A stretch of 7,339 nt of DNA, taken from the NCBI GenBank assembly GCA_037143735.1, contig JBAWYD010000110.1, positions 1-7,339 on the forward strand. The letters are read 5' to 3'. This DNA is from JAPLJQ01 sp037143735 (GTDB taxonomy: Bacteria > Desulfobacterota > Syntrophia > Syntrophales > UBA2185). How positions within the stretch are numbered: position 1 is the stretch's first letter; every line of letters starts with the position of its first letter. This document shows positions 1 through 6,322 of this stretch, in pieces. The translations under genes and the position numbers were made by a program. A model generated the notes under the pieces. That model saw only the letters and a list, made by a program, of their open reading frames with translations. It ran no database searches and was not told where the DNA came from.

Positions 1-44
1 GGCTGGGTTTAATCCGACCTCCCCTGGCTGGGTTTAATCCGACC
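1..44 (+). repeat. Two perfect 19-bp direct repeats, 25-bp period
   Basis: GGCTGGGTTTAATCCGACC occurs at 1-19 and again at 26-44, separated by six bases (TCCCCT). The copies are identical. Further copies could lie left of the window edge. The best reading is multiple terminal repeats of a transposable element. Confidence 0.9.
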
Positions 45-51
45 GCTGACA
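1..51. mobile_element. Terminal end of an IS21-family-like insertion sequence (body lies left of the window)
   Basis: Read on the minus strand from position 51, the sequence starts TGTCAGCGG and then holds two identical copies of GGTCGGATTAAACCCAGCC at a 25-bp period. IS21-family elements are known to begin with 5'-TG, end with CA-3', and carry several short repeats at each terminus as transposase binding sites; this arrangement matches. The plus-strand terminus would be ...CTGACA at 46-51. Immediately beyond it, a polymerase coding frame begins in mid-gene, which is what an insertion boundary would look like. No istA or istB coding sequence is visible because the window starts inside the terminus. 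The family assignment rests on architecture and a remembered end consensus, not a database match. A non-IS intergenic repeat is the main alternative. Confidence 0.6.
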
Positions 52-61
52 CATAAGATAC

Positions 62-1042
62 ATGCCGTTGGATTCAATAAGTAAATACATGAATTCCGAC
101 GGTCCCTTTAAATATTCCGTTTTGTTAAACGATTATGCGTTGGAGAGAGCGCCGGAAGGTCACGGCGTGACAAAATCATGGCGAAAGAGCGATACGAGCA
201 TGTTCATCCGCATGCCAGGTCCTTTGGGACACAGCAACGCCACGACTTTCATCATCGCCATCGGCGTCATTCTCAACTTTGCTGCTATCGTTTTCTCGAA
301 GAGGAGATATCTGTATACCATCCCTATGTTTTTGATATGTCTTGTGGGATTGGTTTGGGGAGCTTCCCGCACGAACATGGTCGGCGCCTGCATCGGCATG
401 ATCATCATCGCAATTGCCGGAATCAGGTTAAATAAAATTGAACATAGGAAATTATTTTACTTAAGCGTTTTGGCTGTTTTATCAATAGGAGCATTGATGA
501 TCACAAAAGTGATAGATCTGTCCGCTTACACGCAGATCGTGAACATATCGCAGACGGTAGAAACGTTTCACCTCGGTATTGGTCGGGGCGATGTTTTAGC
601 CCACTTCTCTAATGTGATGACAGATAGTTTTTTCCATTTTGCGTTCGGATTTGGATTACCACCGGTGTTGCAGAGTGCTTTTTCATCATCCCGTTACACA
701 GGCGTTCCTTTTGCGAGTGACGATGCATTCTTTCTTCAAGCGTTGAGCCAGTATGGTATTGTCATGTCATTGTTTTATGTGATTGCCTTGACATTGGTCT
801 TTAAAGACACTTACAAGAAGTATCGTCTGCAAGATAAAACTCTCGGAAACGAGAGTCTGTTTGTCATTTGGGCTGTCATCTCTGTTTTAGCAGCATCATT
901 CATCAACGCCATTCATGGGGGAAGTGTCATCAGGCCGCTGGTAAGCCCCGCCATATGGTTATTGGCGGCTTCGTACTCCGTTGTTGTAAGTGGCAAAGGC
1001 GCTGGCGCTGCGCGCGATGCAAACAGGAACGGCAATGAATAG
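62..1042 (+). CDS. Wzy-like O-antigen polymerase, 5'-truncated remnant (probably IS-interrupted)
   Basis: This is the C-terminal part of a polytopic membrane protein resembling Wzy/O-antigen ligase-type polymerases, which join lipid-linked repeat units at the periplasmic face of the inner membrane. Predicted membrane segments lie near residues 59-78, 83-101, 104-121, 131-149, 232-248, 264-284 and 294-310. A large loop (about 150-230) carries a GRGD stretch, an FGFGLPP segment and SDDAFFLQALSQYG, resembling the conserved region of this family. The first 55 residues are hydrophilic and lead into PGPLGHSN, which normally sits in the middle of such proteins after several N-terminal helices. Family members usually exceed 400 residues; this frame has 326. 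The frame is blocked upstream by TGA at 47-49, inside the IS-like end, while codons 53-61 (IRY) look like gene sequence. No ribosome site precedes the ATG at 62. It is therefore probably a pseudogene fragment, although its frame is intact to the stop. It overlaps the next gene by 8 bp. Confidence 0.75.
   Translation: MPLDSISKYMNSDGPFKYSVLLNDYALERAPEGHGVTKSWRKSDTSMFIRMPGPLGHSNATTFIIAIGVILNFAAIVFSKRRYLYTIPMFLICLVGLVWGASRTNMVGACIGMIIIAIAGIRLNKIEHRKLFYLSVLAVLSIGALMITKVIDLSAYTQIVNISQTVETFHLGIGRGDVLAHFSNVMTDSFFHFAFGFGLPPVLQSAFSSSRYTGVPFASDDAFFLQALSQYGIVMSLFYVIALTLVFKDTYKKYRLQDKTLGNESLFVIWAVISVLAASFINAIHGGSVIRPLVSPAIWLLAASYSVVVSGKGAGAARDANRNGNE
1025..1028 (+). promoter_or_regulatory. Ribosome binding site (AGGA) setting the start of the SDR gene
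   Basis: AGGA lies six bases before the ATG at 1035. This favours that codon over the in-frame ATG at 990, which would add 15 residues ahead of the Rossmann strand and lie deep inside the upstream gene. Confidence 0.6.
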
Positions 1043-1967
1043 CGTTGCCTGTGTAACAGGTGGCACGGGTATTGTGGGGAGACATATTGTCAGAAGTCTT
1101 CTGGACAGAGGATATGATGTGAGAGTCCTAACCCGGAAAGTGCCCGTAGACGAGAATTCTCGGGCTGTTTTATTTGAGGGCTCTCTCGAAGAACAAGCTT
1201 CCATTCATCCATTTCTCAAGTCCTGCAGTCTGTTTTTCCACTGCGCCGGCGAAAAACAGGATGAATCAAGAATGATGGATGTCAATGTACGCGGGACGGA
1301 GAAATTGTTATCTTTGCTGAAAAGGAGCGATGTTAAATATTTCTGCCATATCAGCAGCGCCGGTGTCGTTGGGAAGACCGATCGGCCCTGGGTAACGGAA
1401 GAAACGCATTGCAATCCCCAGAATATCTATGAACAGAGCAAATATGAGGCGGAAAAACTGGCCTTGAATGGACTTCCCGGATGCAGAACCGTCGCATTAA
1501 GACCGACAAACGTGATTGACGATTTTCAACCGGGAGCGTTGCAACTGCCGATGCGCAGCGCACTTATCGATCGCATGAAGGTGTTTCTCAAAGGAGGCGA
1601 ATGCGCCCATATTGTTCATGCGGAAGATGTGGCACGAGCCGCTTTGTATTTGATGAATGCAGTACCGGCAGACAAGCCGGAATGTTTTTTTGTTTCATGC
1701 GATCATGAACGGTTTAACACGTACAGCGAGCTGTGGTCCCTTTACAGGGTGATAAGGCGAAAGAAAACAATCGTAAACTTACGACCGGTGTTGCATCTTC
1801 CTCCCATCATCCCCTACCTCCTCAGAAAGTTATTGAGGGGAACGGGAAACCGTGGAGATATCCGGTATTCATCGGAGAAACTGTTATCGACGGGTTTCCG
1901 TTATCAACTGGGTATTGAGGGAGCCGTCCGCCGCATTGCTGCAGCCCACCATTCGACTGTTTCATGA
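1035..1967 (+). CDS. NAD(P)-dependent extended-SDR sugar-nucleotide epimerase/reductase
   Basis: A 310-residue cytoplasmic enzyme of the extended short-chain dehydrogenase family, the group that includes nucleotide-sugar epimerases, dehydratases and 4-reductases. The Rossmann strand opens at once (VACVTGG) with the dinucleotide motif GGTGIVG at 9-15. SSAG at 107-110 supplies the catalytic Ser region, and Y132-E-Q-S-K136 is the active-site YxxxK. RYSSEKLLSTGF near 290 resembles the C-terminal substrate region of this family. Length is normal. ATG 1035 was chosen because it directly precedes the first beta strand and has AGGA six bases upstream. The gene starts 8 bp inside the polymerase remnant and ends in an ATGA overlap with the next gene. 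From context it probably finishes a second sugar precursor, for example reducing a 4-keto-6-deoxy-HexNAc nucleotide, but substrate and direction cannot be read from the sequence. Confidence 0.85.
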   Translation: MNSVACVTGGTGIVGRHIVRSLLDRGYDVRVLTRKVPVDENSRAVLFEGSLEEQASIHPFLKSCSLFFHCAGEKQDESRMMDVNVRGTEKLLSLLKRSDVKYFCHISSAGVVGKTDRPWVTEETHCNPQNIYEQSKYEAEKLALNGLPGCRTVALRPTNVIDDFQPGALQLPMRSALIDRMKVFLKGGECAHIVHAEDVARAALYLMNAVPADKPECFFVSCDHERFNTYSELWSLYRVIRRKKTIVNLRPVLHLPPIIPYLLRKLLRGTGNRGDIRYSSEKLLSTGFRYQLGIEGAVRRIAAAHHSTVS

Positions 1968-3106
1968 ACATCCTCAACGTCAACATGTCGCTGGACCCCA
2001 TAACCGGTGGGGGAACAGCGGAGAGAACCCTGCAAATAAGCCGTGCACTTGCCAAAATGGGGCATCGATGCACCATCCTGACCATCGATACAGGTTTATC
2101 CCCTGAGTATATCAGACATTGTAAAAAGTGGTCCTTAGGCGTGGTCGCCCTGCCTTCCCTATGGAAGCGCTTTTACTTACCGAAACCTTCACAACACCTG
2201 ATTAAAAGGCTCGTCGAAAAAGCGGATGTGGTTCAGTTGATGAGTCACTGGACGTTGATCAATGTATTGGTTTATCGGGCCGTGAAGCAGTTTGAGAAGC
2301 CATATTTAGTATGTCCCGCTGGGGCGCTGCCTATTTTTGGCAGATCCAGGGTATTAAAAAAACTCTATAATTATATCATAGGCGGGGAAATCATCCGTCA
2401 TGCAAATGCATGTATCGCCATTTCGCCCAACGAAATTGATCACTTTAAATCATATTGTGTTCCGTCTGGAAAGGTGTCTGTAATTCCCAATGGCGTCAAC
2501 CCCGGCGATTTCCCTGAGAGCGGCGGGGAAATTTTCCGCGTCCGCCACGGTATTGGCAATGCACCACTGATCCTCTTTATGGGGCGCCTGAACATCATTA
2601 AAGGGCCGGACATGCTTTTAGAAGCATTCTACCGCTGCAATCAGGATGGGCGATTGAAAGAGCACCATCTTGTCTTCACAGGCCCCGACGGGGGAATGCT
2701 GCAAGGGTTAAAACGCATGGTATCCGAGTGCGGGTTAAGTGGCCGGGTTCATTTCACAGGTCATATCAGTGGAGATGAGAAATCAGATGCATACCATTCT
2801 GCGGATTTCCTTGTCATACCTTCCCGGCAGGAGGCGATGTCAATTGTGGTTCTCGATGCGGGCATTACCGGGACCCCTGTCTTGATTACAGACCAATGCG
2901 GATTTGACGACGTTGCTACAGTGGCCGGTGGAATGGTCGTTGAGGCTTCTGTAGAAGGACTGCGTTCTGGACTGCTGCGCATGACTGGTAATCCGGCAAA
3001 GTTGAAAATCATGGGGCAAAACTTAAAAAAATATACCGAAGATCACTTCTTGTGGGATCATATGGCGAAACGGCATCTTGAATTGTTTTCGCAGGTTGTA
3101 CACTGA
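1964..3106 (+). CDS. GT4-family glycosyltransferase (GT-B fold)
   Basis: A 380-residue retaining glycosyltransferase expected to move a sugar from a nucleotide donor to the lipid-linked repeat unit on the cytoplasmic side of the membrane. The N-terminal acceptor domain opens with ILNVNM and a Gly-rich loop (ITGGGTAER, 13-21). The inter-domain region has VIPNGVNP at 173-180. The donor domain has FMGRLNIIKG at 205-214 and FTGHISGDEK at 264-273, then the nucleotide-sugar site PSRQEAMSIVVLDAG at 286-300. In that site the usual E-x7-E reads E290-x7-D298. No signal peptide or membrane helix is seen. The ATG at 1964 overlaps the upstream TGA (1964-1967) and has no clear ribosome site, so translation is probably coupled; the start is supported by the beta strand beginning right after Met. 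Donor and acceptor are unknown. Confidence 0.9.
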   Translation: MNILNVNMSLDPITGGGTAERTLQISRALAKMGHRCTILTIDTGLSPEYIRHCKKWSLGVVALPSLWKRFYLPKPSQHLIKRLVEKADVVQLMSHWTLINVLVYRAVKQFEKPYLVCPAGALPIFGRSRVLKKLYNYIIGGEIIRHANACIAISPNEIDHFKSYCVPSGKVSVIPNGVNPGDFPESGGEIFRVRHGIGNAPLILFMGRLNIIKGPDMLLEAFYRCNQDGRLKEHHLVFTGPDGGMLQGLKRMVSECGLSGRVHFTGHISGDEKSDAYHSADFLVIPSRQEAMSIVVLDAGITGTPVLITDQCGFDDVATVAGGMVVEASVEGLRSGLLRMTGNPAKLKIMGQNLKKYTEDHFLWDHMAKRHLELFSQVVH

Positions 3107-3118
3107 AGGAATCGCTTG
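3105..3118 (+). promoter_or_regulatory. Strong ribosome site serving a TTG start codon
   Basis: GAAGGA at 3105-3110 overlaps the TGA stop of the preceding gene (3104-3106) and sits five bases before TTG at 3116-3118. The encoded KILFISQYFWPEN is the exact N-terminal strand expected for this transferase type, and no ATG or GTG in frame fits as well. A TTG start is thus well supported. Confidence 0.7.
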
Positions 3119-4342
3119 AAAATTCTTTTCATCAGTCAATACTTCTGGCCGGAGAATTTCCGGATCAACGATCTTGTCCTCGGTCTTCATCAAAAAGGTC
3201 ATGACATCACGGTACTGACGGGCCGCCCGAATTATCCCCAGGGGAAGTTCTTTCCGGGGTATGGATTTTTCAACAGGCGGATCGAGGATTATGAGGGCGT
3301 CCGGGTGATCCGTGTACCGGTCATTCCCCGTGGCCAGGGCAGAACCATCCAGTTGATCATCAATTATCTGTCCTTTACCTTATGTGCGTCCATACTCGGT
3401 CCGCTCTACTGCCGGGGTCGGTTCGACTTGATCTTTTTCAGTTTGTCGCCATTCACGGAGGGCATCCCGGCCATCATCTTTAAAAGAATGAAAAAAACTC
3501 GTGCGGTATACTGGGCTCAGGATATATGGCCCGAGAGCCTTTCCGCTACGGGAAACGTCAGATCCCCGTTCATATTGAATCTGATAAGACTCCTGATCCG
3601 CTCCATCTACCGTGGTTGTGATCTGATCCTCACACAATCGCGGGTTTTTTCATCGTATATCGAAAGAGAGGGCATCTCTCCGGAGATTATCCGCTATCTT
3701 CCAAACAGCGCGGAGGAACTCTACCAGCCGTTGTCTTTGCCGGAAGAGGCGCCGGAACATGCGATGATGCCGTCCGGCTTTAGGATCGTCTTTGCCGGCA
3801 ACATCGGGGCAGCCCAGGATTTTGGAACAATTCTCCACGCGGCAGAGCGGATAAAAAACCATAAAGAGATCCAATGGATCATTATTGGCGACGGGCGCAT
3901 AAGACCCTGGGTGGAAGAGCAGGTCAGCATCAGGAGCCTGTCGGATACCGTCCACCTTATCGGCCGATATCCCATGGAAATGATGCCACGCTTTTTTGCC
4001 CTGGCCGATGTCCTTTTGGTTACCCTGAAAAAAGAACCCATCTTTGCCATGACTATTCCCGGAAAGATTCAATCTTATCTGGCATGCGCACGTCCGATTA
4101 TTGCTGCCCTCGACGGCGAAGGGGCCCGTGTCGTCGAAGAGGCGGGCGCCGGGCTGGCTTGCCAGGCGGAAGACCCCGATGCCCTTGCGGAAACCGCCTT
4201 AAAAATGTATCATTTGACGGTCGCCGAGCGTGACGCGATGGCCCGGCAGGGGAGGATCTATTTTGAAAGAAATTTTGAGCGACATATGCTTTTGGATCGT
4301 CTGGATGGCTGGTTGTCCGAACTATGCGGGATGGGGAAATAA
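3116..4342 (+). CDS. WbuB/WcaI-type GT4 glycosyltransferase (candidate L-6-deoxy-HexNAc transferase)
   Basis: A 408-residue GT-B glycosyltransferase. The opening KILFISQYFWPENFRINDL, the GRPNYPQGKFFPGY segment (37-50) and AQDIWPESL (134-142) are hallmarks of the WbuB/WcaI group, whose WbuB members are described as L-FucNAc transferases in O-antigen synthesis. The C-terminal donor domain shows FAGNIGAAQDF at 226-236, IIGDG at 256-260 and TIPGKIQSYLACARPI at 313-328; the last replaces the classic E-x7-E region. Hydrophobic patches at about 78-96 and 107-122 could mediate membrane association. The TTG start is backed by GAAGGA five bases upstream. The gene lies nine bases after the previous one and just before a UDP-L-amino-sugar cassette, which makes it the likely user of that sugar. 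Its DNA, especially around 4120-4210, looks richer in G+C than its neighbours. The family call is firm; the exact donor is inferred. Confidence 0.88.
   Translation: MKILFISQYFWPENFRINDLVLGLHQKGHDITVLTGRPNYPQGKFFPGYGFFNRRIEDYEGVRVIRVPVIPRGQGRTIQLIINYLSFTLCASILGPLYCRGRFDLIFFSLSPFTEGIPAIIFKRMKKTRAVYWAQDIWPESLSATGNVRSPFILNLIRLLIRSIYRGCDLILTQSRVFSSYIEREGISPEIIRYLPNSAEELYQPLSLPEEAPEHAMMPSGFRIVFAGNIGAAQDFGTILHAAERIKNHKEIQWIIIGDGRIRPWVEEQVSIRSLSDTVHLIGRYPMEMMPRFFALADVLLVTLKKEPIFAMTIPGKIQSYLACARPIIAALDGEGARVVEEAGAGLACQAEDPDALAETALKMYHLTVAERDAMARQGRIYFERNFERHMLLDRLDGWLSELCGMGK
4333..4337 (+). promoter_or_regulatory. Ribosome binding site (GGGGA) setting the start of the reductase gene
   Basis: GGGGA lies seven bases before the ATG at 4345 and just ahead of the upstream TAA stop (4340-4342). 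It falls downstream of the alternative in-frame ATG at 4324, so it can only serve the 4345 start. Confidence 0.6.
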
Positions 4343-4344
4343 TT

Positions 4345-5211
4345 ATGCGTCTTATCATTTTGGGTGGTAGCGGTATGCTTGGTCATACGTTGTGGGAGCG
4401 CCTTTCTCAACGCTTTTCCGATACATATACCACCATTCGCAAAGGTAAAGATGATTATGGAGATGACCGCCTGTTTGAGAGCGATCGGGTTATCGATCAC
4501 ATTGATGTTATGGATTTTCCAATGCTTGAGAGTGCATTAATGGTTATCAAGCCGGATTTTATACTGAATTGCATAGGAATCACGAAAAGGCGAGAAGACC
4601 CGCAAAATCCCATTCCCAGTATCACCTTGAATGCTGTACTTCCGCATAAACTGGCCAAATTTGCGGTAGCTGTGAACGCGAAGCTGATTCATTTCAGCAC
4701 CGACTGTGTGTTTGATGGAAGGACAGGTCGTTATTCTGACGATACCCCGACAAACGCTACGGATCTTTACGGGCGCACCAAGGCTTTAGGCGAGGTCACA
4801 GGAAACAACGTTCTTACGTTGAGATCTTCCTTTATCGGAAAGGAACTGCACGAAGGTACCGAACTGTTGGAGTGGTTTCTGTCTCAGAAAAATGTTGTAC
4901 GTGGTTTCAAAAACGCGATCTACACGGGGCTGACGACTCTGGAATTGTGTCGAGTGATAGAAAAATTGCTATTGGATTGTCCCGACGCTTCCGGGCTTTA
5001 CAATGTATCCAGTGAACCGATAAATAAGTTCGATCTGTTAAGGCTGATTGGCGAGAAAATGCACCGGGGCGTAGAGGTTATACCGGATGAATCATTTCAT
5101 TGCGATCGTAGTCTCGATTCTGAAAGATTCCGTAGAGATTTTGGTTACACACCTCCGTCATGGACGAAAATGGTAGAGGAATTAAGTCAGGTTTATAGGG
5201 GTAAGTCATGA
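4345..5211 (+). CDS. RmlD-like SDR sugar-nucleotide 4-reductase, without cupin domain
   Basis: A 288-residue cytoplasmic SDR enzyme of the dTDP-4-dehydrorhamnose reductase (RmlD) family. MRLIILGGSGMLGH carries the dinucleotide motif G7-G-S-G-M-L-G13. STDCVFDG lies at 118-125, the catalytic Y142-G-R-T-K146 follows, and GLYNVSSEPINKFDLL (217-232) is a typical C-terminal family segment. The genes beside it encode a UDP-GlcNAc 5-inverting 4,6-dehydratase and a 2-epimerase, so the substrate is probably the UDP-4-keto-6-deoxy-L-HexNAc intermediate rather than a dTDP sugar. The corresponding UDP-L-FucNAc enzymes (WbjC/FnlB/CapF) are about 370 residues because of an extra C-terminal cupin domain for C3 epimerisation; that domain is absent here. 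The length fits the WbvR-type reductases of L-QuiNAc synthesis. The start at 4345 is chosen over ATG 4324 because of the GGGGA site and because Rossmann strand one begins there. The stop overlaps the next start (ATGA). Confidence 0.87.
   Translation: MRLIILGGSGMLGHTLWERLSQRFSDTYTTIRKGKDDYGDDRLFESDRVIDHIDVMDFPMLESALMVIKPDFILNCIGITKRREDPQNPIPSITLNAVLPHKLAKFAVAVNAKLIHFSTDCVFDGRTGRYSDDTPTNATDLYGRTKALGEVTGNNVLTLRSSFIGKELHEGTELLEWFLSQKNVVRGFKNAIYTGLTTLELCRVIEKLLLDCPDASGLYNVSSEPINKFDLLRLIGEKMHRGVEVIPDESFHCDRSLDSERFRRDFGYTPPSWTKMVEELSQVYRGKS
5197..5202 (+). promoter_or_regulatory. Ribosome binding site (AGGGGT) for the dehydratase gene
   Basis: AGGGGT ends five bases before the ATG at 5208, inside the last codons of the reductase gene. 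Together with the 4-bp overlap it supports coupled translation. Confidence 0.5.
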
Positions 5212-6275
5212 TAATTGAAGGAAAGACGATACTTGTTACGGGTGGAACGGGTTCAATGGGCAAGACGCTTGTACGCCGTATGCTGACCGGCGAACAAGGC
5301 ACACCGAAAAAGATCATCGTTTTGTCAAGAGATGAAGCAAAACAACACGATATGCGGATGGCGTATCTGCATAAGCTGGTAGCTACCGATGAAGTGATCT
5401 ACCGGAATTTCATGAACGTCCTGGAATTCCGGATTGGGGATATACGGAACTATGCGGATGTTTGCTCCGCGGTAAAAAACGCGGATATTGTGATCAATGC
5501 CGCTGCGCTGAAACAGGTACCGGCATGCGAATACTTTCCAGTTCAGGCGGTCATGACAAATTGCATGGGGGCAGCCAATATAGTACGCGCCGTTGAGGAA
5601 AACGGATATCCAGTGAATACAGTCGTGGCCATCAGTACCGATAAGGCATGCAAACCGATCAATGTCATGGGGATGACGAAATCCATTCAGGAAAGAATTA
5701 TTACCACAGCGAATATCTTGAATCCCCAAACGCGCTTTATTTGTGTCCGTTATGGAAACGTATTGGCGTCGAGAGGTTCTGTCATTCCCCTTTTCCATGG
5801 TCAGATAAGAAACGGCGGCCCGGTCACGATCACCGTGCCGGAGATGACCCGTTTCCTCCTCAGCCTTGATCAGGCTGTAGATACGGTATTCACGGCCCTC
5901 CGCGGCGCCAGAAGGGGCGAGACATATGTCCCCAATGCACCTGCGACCAGCATGATCAATATTGCGAAAGCTTTGATCGGGAATCTGCCCGTTGAAATTA
6001 AGGTAACGGGTATCCGACCGGGAGAAAAGATCCATGAAATCATGGTTTCGGAAGAAGAGGCCTATCATTGCGTCAAACGAGGAGATTATTATGCTATTCT
6101 CCCCATGCTGCCGGAACTACACGTAGAGGAAGAGCCGGTAATAAAAGCGCTGGAAAAGGAGTTCAGCTCTGCGGATAAAGTCCTCGATTTAGATCAAACC
6201 ATTAAATTGCTAAAAAAACATAAGCTAATGATTGATGATGGTGATCTGGCGCAAGGTGAAGAACTGTTGCGTTAG
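5208..6275 (+). CDS. wbjB: UDP-GlcNAc 4,6-dehydratase/5-epimerase, WbjB/FnlA/CapE type
   Basis: A 355-residue soluble enzyme of the CapD/Polysacc_synt_2 family. It should convert UDP-GlcNAc into UDP-2-acetamido-2,6-dideoxy-L-arabino-hex-4-ulose, the first step towards UDP-L-FucNAc, L-RhaNAc or L-QuiNAc. Seen in the sequence: TGGTGSMG (11-18), LSRDEAKQHDMR (39-50), GDIRNY (77-82), NAAALKQVP (97-105), ISTDKACKPINVMGMTKS (142-159), RYGNVLASRGSVIP (181-194) and GIRPGEKIHEIMVSEEE (268-284). The usual catalytic Tyr of YxxxK is Met154, with Lys158, giving the SMK form known in this subgroup (WbpM, for example). It has no N-terminal membrane helices, so it is the short soluble form. Length is normal or slightly long. 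The ATG overlaps the reductase stop by 4 bp, and AGGGGT precedes it. The cognate reductase and 2-epimerase flank it, which supports the 5-inverting role over simple 5-retaining dehydration. Confidence 0.9.
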   Translation: MIIEGKTILVTGGTGSMGKTLVRRMLTGEQGTPKKIIVLSRDEAKQHDMRMAYLHKLVATDEVIYRNFMNVLEFRIGDIRNYADVCSAVKNADIVINAAALKQVPACEYFPVQAVMTNCMGAANIVRAVEENGYPVNTVVAISTDKACKPINVMGMTKSIQERIITTANILNPQTRFICVRYGNVLASRGSVIPLFHGQIRNGGPVTITVPEMTRFLLSLDQAVDTVFTALRGARRGETYVPNAPATSMINIAKALIGNLPVEIKVTGIRPGEKIHEIMVSEEEAYHCVKRGDYYAILPMLPELHVEEEPVIKALEKEFSSADKVLDLDQTIKLLKKHKLMIDDGDLAQGEELLR

Positions 6276-6322
6276 AAGTCAGCTTGCCGTTATCAAATAT
6301 CAACTGGGGGAAAGAAGAGATT

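Noticed and set aside
1..44. Short direct repeats considered as a CRISPR array
   Set aside because: There are only two copies with a 6-bp gap, far too short for spacers, and they border a transposon-like terminus.
990..1034. Upstream ATG extension of the SDR gene
   Set aside because: It adds 15 residues lacking family similarity inside the polymerase gene; the ATG at 1035 has a better ribosome site and directly precedes the Rossmann strand.
3650..4072. A 140-codon minus-strand frame opposite the second GT4 gene
   Set aside because: Its composition (rich in His, Arg, Asp and Phe) is typical of antisense translation; the opposite strand encodes a clear glycosyltransferase.
5641..5700. Met in place of catalytic Tyr in the dehydratase taken as a disabling mutation
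   Set aside because: Met at this position with the following Lys is a known active variant (SMK triad) in this dehydratase subgroup, so it is not a defect.
5325..6068. A 247-codon open frame on the minus strand
   Set aside because: It lies entirely opposite the dehydratase gene, whose plus-strand protein has full-length conserved motifs. The antisense translation resembles no family and is a coding shadow.
6276..6322. The 47-bp gap checked for a terminator or promoter
   Set aside because: No stable inverted repeat followed by T residues and no convincing -35/-10 pair; it holds only a purine-rich ribosome-site region.
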